From positions 14,303-78,302 of the forward strand of contig DYBN01000009.1 in assembly GCA_019418605.1 (NCBI GenBank): DNA of 64,000 bases. Reading direction: 5' to 3'. Below the pieces are notes generated by a model, which was given only the letters and a program-made list of their open reading frames with translations, ran no database searches and had not been told where the DNA came from. A program made the position numbers and the translations under genes. Source of the stretch: Sutterella sp. (lineage in GTDB: Bacteria > Pseudomonadota > Gammaproteobacteria > Burkholderiales > Burkholderiaceae_F). Positions 1 through 7,920 of the stretch are shown piece after piece (positions within the stretch are counted from its first letter, which is position 1; each line of letters opens with the position of its first letter).

Positions 1-441
1 AAGTTCGCCCTTGAAGTAATGCCCGTTTTCAATGCGGTGACCGAATTTGGTCGCAATCTGTACCTTGCCTTTGAAGGGGGCGAGCGCCTCGCCCACGAGC
101 TCTTCGTTGACCAGGGGGCCGTAAATCTGCGCCGTGTCAAAAAAGTTCACGCCGTGCTCATAGGCCTCGCGAATCAAGGCAATCTGCATCGGCCGCGGCG
201 GCACGGCGCCGCGGTTGTAACTCAAGCCCATGCAGCCAAAGCCAAGCGCGGTGACCTGCATGGCGGCCGCTCCCGTGCCGAGCGTGCGCATTGTGGAGAT
301 GGATGCAGAGCTCGGATTGAGGCTGCCTGCGGCCTTGCCGGCCGCGGGCTGCGCGGCGCTCAAAGGACCCGCGGCGCCCAGGGCGAGGGCCGAGCCGAGG
401 CCTCGGAAAAGAAACTGCCGGCGATCGAATGTTGCTGTCAT
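1..441 (-). CDS. Aldo/keto reductase, Tat-exported (C-terminus cut by window edge)
   Basis: NADPH-dependent oxidoreductase of the aldo/keto reductase superfamily; the substrate is unknown. The frame is open from an ATG at 441 to base 1, giving the first 147 residues only. The N-terminus has a twin-arginine-like start (residues 7-12, RRQFLF) followed by an Ala-rich hydrophobic stretch, so export folded to the periplasm is likely. The reductase fold begins near residue 50, with the cofactor-strand motif GFGCMG, then FFDTAQIYGP (catalytic Asp and Tyr) and ATKFG (catalytic Lys). The catalytic His lies beyond the edge. It resembles the cytosolic reductase at 61015-62016. The SDR gene at 486-1256 precedes it in transcription with a 44-base gap, so they may be co-transcribed. 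Confidence 0.85.
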   Translation of the reverse strand, partial: MTATFDRRQFLFRGLGSALALGAAGPLSAAQPAAGKAAGSLNPSSASISTMRTLGTGAAAMQVTALGFGCMGLSYNRGAVPPRPMQIALIREAYEHGVNFFDTAQIYGPLVNEELVGEALAPFKGKVQIATKFGHRIENGHYFKGEL

Positions 442-485
442 GATCGGAACTTCCGTAAATAGCTTGAAAAGAGGATGTCTGCGCC

Positions 486-1256
486 TTAGCGAACCGTGAA
501 GCCGCCGTCGACCACGATCGGCTGGCCGGTCACGAAGCTTGCCGCGGGGCTGGCAAGCCAGAGCACGGCCTGCGCGATTTCATCGCTGCGGCCCAGGCGT
601 CCCATCGGGATCGACTCTTCAAGGGAGCGCTTGACGGCGGGATTTCTTTCGACGAGCGCCTCGCACATGGGCGTGAGAATGACGCCGGGGCAGACGGCGT
701 TGATGCGGATGCCCTGTTGGGCGTAGTCAAGCGCGGCCGTGCGCGTCAGGCCGATGACGGCGTGCTTGCTTGCGATGTAGGCGGCCTGTCCCGGAAAGCC
801 CGTAATGCCGCCCTGCGACGAGGTGTTGATGATTGCGCCGCTTTTGCGCGCGGTCATGTCCTTGAGCTCTTCGCGCATGCAGTACCAGATGCCCTTGAGG
901 TTGACGGCAATCGTCTTGTCAAAGTCCTCTTCGCTTTGTTCGCCCGCGGGAATCTGAGGGGTCTGGATGCCGGCGTTGTTAAAGCCGATGTCCACCGGCC
1001 CGAAAAGCCGGCGGGTTTCGGCAAAGAGCTGCGCGACGCTCTCGCGGCTCGAGACGTCGCACGCAAAGGCTGCCGCGCGCGCTCCGTAAAGGGCCTTGAG
1101 CTTTTGGCATTCGCTTTCAAGAAGCGAAGCCTGGTTGTCGGCCATCATGACGTTTGCACCAGCCTCGAGAAAGGCCTTGGCTCCGGCTAGCCCGATGCCG
1201 CCTGCGGCACCAGTGACGACGGCGGTTTTTCCTGAAAAATCAAACGTTGCGCTCAT
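486..1256 (-). CDS. Short-chain dehydrogenase/reductase (SDR)
   Basis: Cytosolic NAD(P)-dependent oxidoreductase of the classical SDR family, 256 residues, a normal family length. The Rossmann motif TGxxxGxG is at residues 15-22, the NNAG motif at 93-96, the catalytic Ser near 146-147, and Tyr160 with Lys164 form the YxxxK pair. The C-terminal sequence SFVTGQPIVVDGG is typical of the family. The ATG at 1256 is chosen because an AAGGAG ribosome site lies just upstream; the reading frame runs open for 66 bases further without a convincing start. It is followed closely by the truncated aldo/keto reductase, suggesting a two-gene oxidoreductase unit. The substrate cannot be told from sequence. Confidence 0.9.
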   Translation of the reverse strand: MSATFDFSGKTAVVTGAAGGIGLAGAKAFLEAGANVMMADNQASLLESECQKLKALYGARAAAFACDVSSRESVAQLFAETRRLFGPVDIGFNNAGIQTPQIPAGEQSEEDFDKTIAVNLKGIWYCMREELKDMTARKSGAIINTSSQGGITGFPGQAAYIASKHAVIGLTRTAALDYAQQGIRINAVCPGVILTPMCEALVERNPAVKRSLEESIPMGRLGRSDEIAQAVLWLASPAASFVTGQPIVVDGGFTVR

Positions 1257-1653
1257 AAATTTTCTCCTTGACGCTGATGCGGCGTACAAAATCAAACACG
1301 TGGGGCAGACCGAGCGCCTCAAAAAGGAAGGCCGACGGAAGCGGCGGCAACTTCAAGCCTGTACTTGCGGCCTCTGAGAGAAAAACCCCGGGGGAATCGG
1401 ACGTTTTGAAGAGGCCGGGCGCCGGGCGGCTTTCTTATGCTTTGCTGCAGCGGTGCGCCGGGGAGGCGGTCCTCAAGGGGGTGCTTGATGTCTGCGTGAG
1501 GAAATGATCTCAGCTTGCCCAAGGCATGTCAAAGAGTTATTTTTAATGATTTAACATGCAGGATTTGCATTTAAAAGACCGCATTCAGTTCAAGTCAGGA
1601 TCCGGCAAATGCGGCCGTTCCCGGCAGGGCTTTTTCAAGAGGAGAAAGAGCTT
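1257..1653. other. Intergenic stretch upstream of the SDR gene
   Basis: About 400 bases with no convincing gene. The part at 1530-1580 is AT-rich and is the likeliest place for the promoter of the minus-strand SDR unit. A TTGACA hexamer (minus strand, 1527-1532) is present, but no good -10 box is correctly spaced. Confidence 0.4.
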
Positions 1654-2553
1654 TTAAGGGAAGGGGGCGTCGCCGGCCGCGCGCAGCGCAAGGCGCTCCC
1701 AGAAGTTTTCCGGCGCCCGGGCCAGTTTTCTGCCGCGGCGGCGGATGAGCACGTGGCGGGCCAGGCGCTGCGGCGCAATGGGCACGAAGCGCACGCCCTC
1801 GGTGGGGCGCGCCGTGTAGGAGCCCTCAACGCACAAAAGGGCGCCGAGCCCCTCGCGCACAAAGCAAATCGAGAGCGTCGGCAGGTTGTGGCGCATGACG
1901 ACCTTGAGTTTTTCAACGGGAACGCCAAGCCACTGCGCCACCACGTCCTGCACGATGCCGCGCCGCGGCAGGATGAGGGGCAGGGCCGCCGTCTGCTCGC
2001 AGGAGATCGATTCAAGTGCGGCTTGCGGAGAGTCGGCCTTGACGACCACGCCCCAGCGGTCGGCCACGGGAAGCGCAATGCTTTCGTACTTTGCCGTTTC
2101 AATGGGCTCGAGCACGACGCCCATGTCGATGCGGTCGGCGTCAAGCGCAAGGCGAATGTCGTCGCCGTCGGCCGAGTAAAGCTCAAACTGAACGTGCGGC
2201 AGGCGGCTTCGGGCGTCTCGAAGGGCTTCGAGCACGAAGCCGATGGCAGAGGACTCCACGCAGCCAAGCCGCACGCTGCCCGCGAGGTTTTCTCCCGCGG
2301 CCGAAATGTCGGCCATCGTGCGCTCGACGATTTCGATGATCTCGCCTGCGCGCGCCTGCATCAGGACGCCCGCGTCGGTCAATTCGAGAGTGCGCCGGGA
2401 GCTGCGCATAAAGAGCGCGGCGCCGACTTCAGCCTCAAGATCCTGAATCTTGCGGCTTAAGGCGGGCTGTGAGAGGTGAATCATCTCCGCAGCCTTTGTG
2501 ATGCTGCCGCAGCGGCAGACGGCAAGAAAGGCCTTCAGTGTCCGAACGTTCAT
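1654..2553 (-). CDS. LysR-family transcriptional regulator
   Basis: DNA-binding regulator of 299 residues, the usual LysR length. The N-terminal winged helix-turn-helix spans about residues 1-60 (FLAVCRCGSITKAAEMIHLS, then QPALSRKIQDLE). The rest is the periplasmic-binding-protein-like effector domain. It is transcribed away from the secreted hydrolase at 2832, the usual arrangement for a LysR regulator and its target. An operator-like dyad lies 20 bases upstream of its start (2573-2599), so autoregulation and control of the hydrolase are likely. The effector is unknown. Confidence 0.93.
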   Translation of the reverse strand: MNVRTLKAFLAVCRCGSITKAAEMIHLSQPALSRKIQDLEAEVGAALFMRSSRRTLELTDAGVLMQARAGEIIEIVERTMADISAAGENLAGSVRLGCVESSAIGFVLEALRDARSRLPHVQFELYSADGDDIRLALDADRIDMGVVLEPIETAKYESIALPVADRWGVVVKADSPQAALESISCEQTAALPLILPRRGIVQDVVAQWLGVPVEKLKVVMRHNLPTLSICFVREGLGALLCVEGSYTARPTEGVRFVPIAPQRLARHVLIRRRGRKLARAPENFWERLALRAAGDAPFP

Positions 2554-2572
2554 GCTGAGATCAAGGAGTACG

Positions 2573-2599
2573 AAAGAAGTTTGATCAGACGACTTCTTT
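2573..2599. promoter_or_regulatory. LysR-type operator dyad (T-N11-A)
   Basis: Perfect 8-bp inverted repeat AAAGAAGT / ACTTCTTT separated by 11 bases. This matches the T-N11-A geometry typical of LysR binding sites. It sits between the divergent LysR gene (start 2553) and the hydrolase (start 2832). Confidence 0.6.
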
Positions 2600-2831
2600 T
2601 TATATCACGGTCGGCCCGGGCGGGGCTCCATGCTTTAGAGGCATGTTAAGCCTGCACTCAAAGGTATTTGTTGTTTGTCAACTTCCTTCGTAGACTCTTT
2701 CTCAAAGGGTGCGCGGCAACCGGCCTTGAAGCGGGGCGACAATCGAGGCGCTTTCCTCAAGAGCTCGTTGTGCAGTTCTGCCTGTTGCCGGCGCGCACGG
2801 ATTTCACGACACAACTCTGGGAAACCAACGC

Positions 2832-3914
2832 ATGAACAAGACCATTGCAGCTGCCGCGGCTGGCGCCGTGCTGGGGCTTTCCGGCGCCGCGGCGCAAGCC
2901 TATGACGTCGTCAAGGCCTCCATCCCCGACGAATCTCCCGTCGTCGTCCAAAAGCTCGAGCTCACCGACGAGTGGGACAAGGTTTTTGCCAAAAGTGAGA
3001 AGGTGCGCCACAGCAAGGTGACCTTTGCCAACCGCTACGGCGTGACGCTTGCGGCCGATCTCTATGTGCCCGCAAATGCAAAGGGGAAGCTTCCAGCCAT
3101 TGCCGTTTCCGGTCCCTTCGGCGCGGTCAAGGAGCAGGCTTCGGGCCTTTACGCGCAGACGCTTGCCGAGCGCGGGTTTCTTGCCATCGCCTTTGACCCG
3201 TCCTTTACGGGCGAAAGCGGAGGATCTCCGCGAGGCGTCGCCTCGCCCGACATCAACACCGAGGACTTTTCGGCCGCCGTCGACTACCTCTCCAACCGAG
3301 AGGACGTTGACGCGGACAAAATCGGCATTCTCGGCATCTGCGGCTGGGGCGGCATGGCGATCAACGCCGCGGCCAACGACACCCGCATCAAGGCGACCGT
3401 GGCCTCGACCATGTACGACATGAGCCGCGTCACCTCGCGCGGATATTTCGACGCCATGACGCCCGAGGAGCGCTACAAGCTGCGGGAAGCCTTGAGCGCA
3501 CAGCGCACCGAGGACTACAACCGCGGCTCCTATCGGCAGGCGGGCGGCGTGCCCGATGAGCTCCCGGCCGGCGCACCGCAGTTTCTGCGCGACTATTTCG
3601 ACTACTACAAGACCACGCGCGGCTACCACAAGCGCTCGCTCAACTCCAACCAGGGCTGGAACACCACATCCGCTCTCTCGTTCATGAACATGCCGCTTTT
3701 GTCCTACGCGGGCGAAATCCGCAGCGCCGTGTTCGTGATACACGGTGAGAAGGCGCACTCGCGCTACTTTGGCGAAGACGCCTTCAAGATGCTCAAGGGC
3801 GACAACAAAAAGCGCCTCATTGTTCCCGGCGCAAGCCACACCGACCTCTACGATCAGATGGACGTCATTCCTTTTGATCAGATCGAAGAGTTTTACCGCA
3901 CCTATCTGAAATAG
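2832..3914 (+). CDS. Secreted alpha/beta hydrolase, dienelactone-hydrolase-like
   Basis: Predicted exported hydrolase of 360 residues. Residues 1-23 form a signal peptide ending AAAQA. The nucleophile elbow ILGICGWGG puts Cys170 where serine hydrolases carry Ser, as in dienelactone hydrolase and YcjY-like proteins. The likely acid lies in VIHGEKAHSRYF and the His in PGASHTDLYD near the C-terminus, so the triad appears complete. ATG at 2832 gives the signal peptide directly. The gene is divergent from a LysR regulator, which probably controls it. The substrate is not evident; assignment to a specific ester or lactone would be a guess. Confidence 0.85.
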   Translation: MNKTIAAAAAGAVLGLSGAAAQAYDVVKASIPDESPVVVQKLELTDEWDKVFAKSEKVRHSKVTFANRYGVTLAADLYVPANAKGKLPAIAVSGPFGAVKEQASGLYAQTLAERGFLAIAFDPSFTGESGGSPRGVASPDINTEDFSAAVDYLSNREDVDADKIGILGICGWGGMAINAAANDTRIKATVASTMYDMSRVTSRGYFDAMTPEERYKLREALSAQRTEDYNRGSYRQAGGVPDELPAGAPQFLRDYFDYYKTTRGYHKRSLNSNQGWNTTSALSFMNMPLLSYAGEIRSAVFVIHGEKAHSRYFGEDAFKMLKGDNKKRLIVPGASHTDLYDQMDVIPFDQIEEFYRTYLK

Positions 3915-3949
3915 GCGAGGCAAGCCGCGCCCGTCTCAATCCGGGCCAC

Positions 3950-4078
3950 CCCGAGCGACAGGCGCCGCTGCCTGTCGCCGGGAGACCGCTTGTGGAGAAC
4001 GTCCCTTAAAGGCGGCCTGACAGGCGGCGTCGCTGCGGCAAGCCGGCTTGCCTTGGCCCGCGGGGCTTGAGCGGTGAA
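3950..4078 (-). pseudogene. Decayed partial copy of the prolyl-tRNA editing gene (3' part)
   Basis: These bases resemble the 3' coding part of the intact editing gene that starts at 6247. Read by eye, about 25 of the first 30 aligned bases match (3957-3986 against 6257-6286). The match continues, with small indels, through the TCGCCGGGAG region to the GTCG-TTGCGGCA region. In translation RDVLHKRSPG parallels EDILQKWLPA. No intact frame remains and the 5' two thirds are missing. It lies on the other side of the transposase from the intact gene and in the same orientation. Confidence 0.6.
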
Positions 4079-4093
4079 TCTCAAGTCACGGGA

Positions 4094-6016
4094 CTATTTC
4101 TGCGCGGCTGATGCCGCGAGGCGCTTGTTGTACTCGACGTGATCGAAAGAGACGATCGACGCGTCGGGCAGGTTGTGCAGGCCGAAGTGCTTCTTGATTT
4201 GCCCCATCGTGCTGAAATACTTTAGCGGCGAGAGTCCGGCTGCCTGCATGATCAAATCTACGTCGCCTGCGGCGGACGTGCGCTCTTTCTCAAGCTTCGA
4301 GCAGCCGGCGTTGTTGTCTGCTGCTTCGTTTTCACCGCCGTGCATTTTTTCTGGTGCTCCCTTTTTGTCCGGCGTGTGAAATATTTCGGCCATTCCCGCA
4401 TTGAAGAACCCTTGTATGCCTTCTTCCGAGGGCAGGGGAAGCAACAGTGCGTTTTTGAGAGCCGTGAAAATTCTCCGCAAAGACATTTGAACGCCGATGG
4501 ACGACAATTTCTCCTGCAGGGATCTGAGCATCATAAGGGAAATAACGCACAAAGAGCAGTGTGCTGTCATTTCAGACCGCAAAGGCATATAGCCTGGGCA
4601 AATTGAAAAATTTCTGCTCATGACTTGAAAACGCTCTTTCATATTGACGAGCTTGCGGCAAGTCGACAGCACTTGGGTTGGCTGAAGTTTTTCGGGGGAC
4701 TCCTCATCGCCTTCCGAACACGGAGGCAAATACACAATGGCGCTGTAACCGGCAGTTTCTTTGTGTTCGGCGATGGCGTCCTCCATTTTATGTTCGGGAT
4801 CGAAGATAAAAATTATTTGACCTTTGACGAGAACCGGATGGCTTTTCTTGCTTCCCTCTTTTGTCAACCCGGCATTTGAATCTTCAATTCGAATTTCTTT
4901 GACAAATTCGCATGCTTTAAAGCGGGCAGACTCTTTCCCAAGGCTCACGTCGAGCGCAATGACTTCTCCGGCCGCGTCGATGCGGTAGTTGCGGTAGCCT
5001 TCGAGGCTGAGCATTTCGGATCTCATCTCAGGCTCGAGCCTGCTGACTTCCTGAGCGAAGACGAATCCCTGTCTGTGTTTTTGCAGCGCATCAAGCGGTG
5101 CGGTGAAATCGCGCCCGCCACCGGCAACGAAACAGACGCTGCTTGCGTTGTACTTTTCCTTGAGGCTAGTGATGACCGGCTCAATCGCATCCATTTCCGA
5201 CCGGCCTCCGGGGAAGACTTTGCAGTCGATGGGAAATCCCGTTTGATCAATGGCCAATGCCGCCGTCATTTCAGGACAAGGGTTCGTGCAATAAATAAAG
5301 GCGAGCTCGACTTTCGTATTGCTCTTCTTTTGATGCTGCCTGACGGCATGCTTGATAAGCTCTTCACGATGATCGCAAACAAAATTCAAGGCGCGATGGA
5401 AATTGTCCTGCGTCATGCCGTTCCACGGACAGTATAAAAAATTGCTCTTTTGCGCGTACGCGCTGCGAAACGACTGCGGGTCGATAAGATTCAAGGCGCA
5501 AATATAAAAGAGCAGGTCATTGAGGCGCCATGTTGAGATGTCTGTTTTGTTCTTTTGCAAATAGTCAATTTTGTAGGTCAGCCCCAATTCGTCCTGCCAA
5601 ATGTTCTTCACCAGAAGATGCCCGTAGCGAAGCAATAATGCGCGATTGAAGCGGCTGTCTTGCGGTTTGCTTTTTTCGGCCGCCTTTTTCTGAATTTCAG
5701 CCTCGTACGCATGGAGAACGGCCGTGAGAAAGTCCTGCCGCTCCTTTGCCTTGTCCGCTCTCGTTCGCGGCGCTGCCGGGGTCTCCGGGTCCGGCGCCTG
5801 CAACTGCTGCCTGCGGTACAGCTCCTCGGCCTTGGCGGCAAGAAGCTGCCTCTGCTCGGGATCGTTGTAAATCGCTGCGACTGCCTTTGGCAGAGCGTCA
5901 AAGCGTCCCAGGTTTTTGACGACTTTCTTGATCGTGGTGCGGCGCTCGGAGCAATACGCGGACTCGATCAGGTAGAGGTAGCGGACTTTGTTGTTGGGGC
6001 GGGAAATGAGGTGCAT
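4094..6016 (-). CDS. IS1634-like transposase, apparently catalytically dead
   Basis: A 640-residue protein of the IS4/IS1634 DDE transposase group. The segment VFPGGRSE, then LKEKYNASSVCFVAGGG, and the late segment CRKLVNMKERFQVM followed by HCSLCVISLMMLR align with family landmarks as I remember them. At each catalytic position the acidic residue seems replaced: family YDVT reads YCTN, VADRG reads VAGGG, and the (I)EESF block reads MKERF. The frame is nevertheless uninterrupted. ATG at 6016 is preferred, with an AGGAA upstream; the frame is open 44 codons further. No terminal inverted repeats or target duplications were recognised. It is either a decayed insertion sequence or a retained transposase-derived protein. 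Confidence 0.75.
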   Translation of the reverse strand: MHLISRPNNKVRYLYLIESAYCSERRTTIKKVVKNLGRFDALPKAVAAIYNDPEQRQLLAAKAEELYRRQQLQAPDPETPAAPRTRADKAKERQDFLTAVLHAYEAEIQKKAAEKSKPQDSRFNRALLLRYGHLLVKNIWQDELGLTYKIDYLQKNKTDISTWRLNDLLFYICALNLIDPQSFRSAYAQKSNFLYCPWNGMTQDNFHRALNFVCDHREELIKHAVRQHQKKSNTKVELAFIYCTNPCPEMTAALAIDQTGFPIDCKVFPGGRSEMDAIEPVITSLKEKYNASSVCFVAGGGRDFTAPLDALQKHRQGFVFAQEVSRLEPEMRSEMLSLEGYRNYRIDAAGEVIALDVSLGKESARFKACEFVKEIRIEDSNAGLTKEGSKKSHPVLVKGQIIFIFDPEHKMEDAIAEHKETAGYSAIVYLPPCSEGDEESPEKLQPTQVLSTCRKLVNMKERFQVMSRNFSICPGYMPLRSEMTAHCSLCVISLMMLRSLQEKLSSIGVQMSLRRIFTALKNALLLPLPSEEGIQGFFNAGMAEIFHTPDKKGAPEKMHGGENEAADNNAGCSKLEKERTSAAGDVDLIMQAAGLSPLKYFSTMGQIKKHFGLHNLPDASIVSFDHVEYNKRLAASAAQK

Positions 6017-6246
6017 GGCGGGTTCCTCAGGGAGGTGCTTGGAGCTGATTATAGCCAAATAAACCCCTGAATACCCGTAAATCAATAAAAACTGACCGGG
6101 TGCTGAAATTTCGGCCCGGACCAAGGGCCAGGCCATTACAAGGGACAACGGCCCTCAAAGCGTGCCCAATGTGCAAAGAGTTCCGCCGCGCCCGCAGAGC
6201 GGCGGCTGCAAACCGGCGGCTGCAAACCGGCGTCCCGCCGCCCGTC

Positions 6247-6795
6247 TTAATCGGCGCCCACCCAGCGATAGGCGCCGTGGCCCGTCGCCGGGAGCCACTT
6301 TTGGAGGATGTCCTCAAAGGCGATCGTGTAGGAGACGTCGTTGCGGCACGGGTGACAGTCGACCAGCCGAACGCCTTCAAGCGAGCGGTCAACGAGCACC
6401 TCGACTTCGCCTGCGGCGTCAAAGAGCAGTCCCAGACACGTGACGGCGCCCGGGTAGGTGCAAAGAAGCCTTTGAAGGTCATCGGGGCTGCCAAACTGCA
6501 GGTGCTTGAGTCCGAGCTCCTTTTCCAGCGCTTTAAAGGAGAGGCGCTTGTCGCCAGGCTGCATCAAGAGGTACAAGCGCTTTTCCTTTTTGGCCTGCAG
6601 AAAGAGATTTTTCATGCACAGCCCGCCGGTGCGCCGGGAAATCTCGATTCCCTCGGCCGCGGTCATGATGCTTTGATGCGCATGACGCTCAAAGGCGATG
6701 CCAAGTTCTTGGAGCTTTGCACGGATTTTGCTTTCGACGCCGTCGATCGCTTGCGGCGCCTCCTTGATCGAGGCTGAAGACTGTTCTGTGCTCAT
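6247..6795 (-). CDS. YbaK/ProX-type aminoacyl-tRNA deacylase (prolyl-tRNA editing)
   Basis: Stand-alone editing enzyme of 182 residues that removes a wrongly attached amino acid from tRNA, most likely Ala from tRNA(Pro) as in the ProXp-ala/PrdX group. The segment GGLCMKNLFLQ contains the conserved Lys-Asn of the family active site, followed by KRLSFKALEKELG and the glycine-containing segment YPGAVTCLGL. ATG at 6795 is chosen because the conserved fold starts about 20 residues later; an upstream extension is open but poorly conserved-looking. It is a single gene, divergent from queC. A decayed second copy lies beyond the transposase at 3950-4078. The exact misacylated substrate is inferred from family only. 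Confidence 0.82.
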   Translation of the reverse strand: MSTEQSSASIKEAPQAIDGVESKIRAKLQELGIAFERHAHQSIMTAAEGIEISRRTGGLCMKNLFLQAKKEKRLYLLMQPGDKRLSFKALEKELGLKHLQFGSPDDLQRLLCTYPGAVTCLGLLFDAAGEVEVLVDRSLEGVRLVDCHPCRNDVSYTIAFEDILQKWLPATGHGAYRWVGAD

Positions 6796-7154
6796 GGGTT
6801 GAAGACGAGGGGTACTTTGAATCAACAAGCCGAAGCCGGCTTGCAGCGAGTCTAGCCGGGCGCCCGGGCGGCAGGCAAGCATCAAAAATCAAGCAGAATC
6901 GCCCTGCAAGGGCGGGCCTTTCAAGTGCGGTCGCGTGCGCGATGTGTGAAAATGAGGGCGCTTTGAAAAGCGGGCAAGTCATTGCGCGGCGGCAGCTGCG
7001 CGCATGAACGGAGTCGGGTGCACCGCAAAGAGCACGGGCGCAAAATGGTTTCCTATATCCGAACTCTCTATTGAATCTGCTCTAATAAAGCCCGTTTTCA
7101 TACAAAATTCGTTTAATTTGATTGAATAATCTTATGACGTTTACGAAGGACACA
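6796..7154. other. Divergent promoter region between the deacylase and queC
   Basis: About 360 bases without a gene. The part at 7060-7135 is clearly AT-rich compared with the surroundings and probably holds the queC promoter. I looked for a preQ1 riboswitch and could not recognise one. Confidence 0.4.
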
Positions 7155-7883
7155 ATGCCCGCGGCAGGCACGAAGGACAAGAAGGCGATCGTTTTGTTTA
7201 GCGGCGGGCAGGATTCGACGACGTGTCTGGCCTGGGCTCTTTCGCGCTATGCCGAGGTGGAGACCGTGGGCTTTGACTACGGGCAGCGCCACAGCGTTGA
7301 GCTTGCGTGCCGCTCGAAGGTACTCGAAGAAATCCGCACGATCAAGGAAGAATTTGCCGTGAGGCTGGGGCCGGACCACATGCTCGACATGCGCGCTCTC
7401 GGCCAGATCAGCGACTGTGCTCTCACAAGCAGCAAGGCCATTGCCTTTGAAAAAAGCGGGCTGCCCAACACGTTCGTGCCGGCGCGCAACCTTCTGTTTT
7501 TTTCCTACGCGGCGGCCGTTGCCTACCGAAGGGGAGCCACGGTGCTTGTGGGCGGCATGTGCGAGACGGACTATTCGGGCTATCCGGACTGCCGCGACAA
7601 CACGCTCAAGGCCCTTCAGGTGGCCTTGTCGCTTGGCTTGGACGAGCCGCTTGTGATTGAAACGCCTCTCATGTGGCTTGACAAGTCTGAGACGTGGGAG
7701 CTTGCCCTGGAGCTCGGAGGCGACGCGCTCGTCGAAGTCGTGCGCACCCAGACGCACACCTGCTACATGGGAGAGCACGACGTGCTGCACGACTGGGGGT
7801 ACGGGTGCGGAGAGTGCCCGGCCTGCCGGCTGCGCGCGCACGGCTGGGAGGTGTTTGAAAAAAGACGAAAAGAGAACGCTTAA
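7155..7883 (+). CDS. queC: 7-cyano-7-deazaguanine synthase
   Basis: ATP-dependent enzyme that converts 7-carboxy-7-deazaguanine and ammonia to preQ0, on the way to queuosine in tRNA. The protein is 242 residues. The PP-loop LFSGGQDSTTC sits at the N-terminus, and the C-terminal zinc ligands appear as the Cys of THTCYMG together with CGECPAC (GCGxCxxC). ATG at 7155 is chosen because GAAGGA lies four bases upstream; ATG at 7134 and TTG at 7122 in the same frame are possible but lack such a site. No other queuosine gene is adjacent. It converges with the coiled-coil gene downstream. Confidence 0.95.
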   Translation: MPAAGTKDKKAIVLFSGGQDSTTCLAWALSRYAEVETVGFDYGQRHSVELACRSKVLEEIRTIKEEFAVRLGPDHMLDMRALGQISDCALTSSKAIAFEKSGLPNTFVPARNLLFFSYAAAVAYRRGATVLVGGMCETDYSGYPDCRDNTLKALQVALSLGLDEPLVIETPLMWLDKSETWELALELGGDALVEVVRTQTHTCYMGEHDVLHDWGYGCGECPACRLRAHGWEVFEKRRKENA

Positions 7884-7920
7884 AGCCTAAGCGCAGTCCA
7901 AAAGGGGGAAGAGCGCAGCC

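Noticed and set aside
2757..3923. Long minus-strand open frame (388 codons) opposite the secreted hydrolase
   Set aside because: It is a mirror frame of a GC-rich gene. The plus-strand frame has a signal peptide and active-site motifs; the minus frame has none.
4079..6120. Terminal inverted repeats of the transposase
   Set aside because: The flanks share only short GC-rich words such as CACGGGAC and CACCCGGTC; the match is too weak to call ends or target duplications.
7060..7154. preQ1 riboswitch before queC
   Set aside because: The AT-rich leader shows no recognisable aptamer core or pseudoknot by eye.
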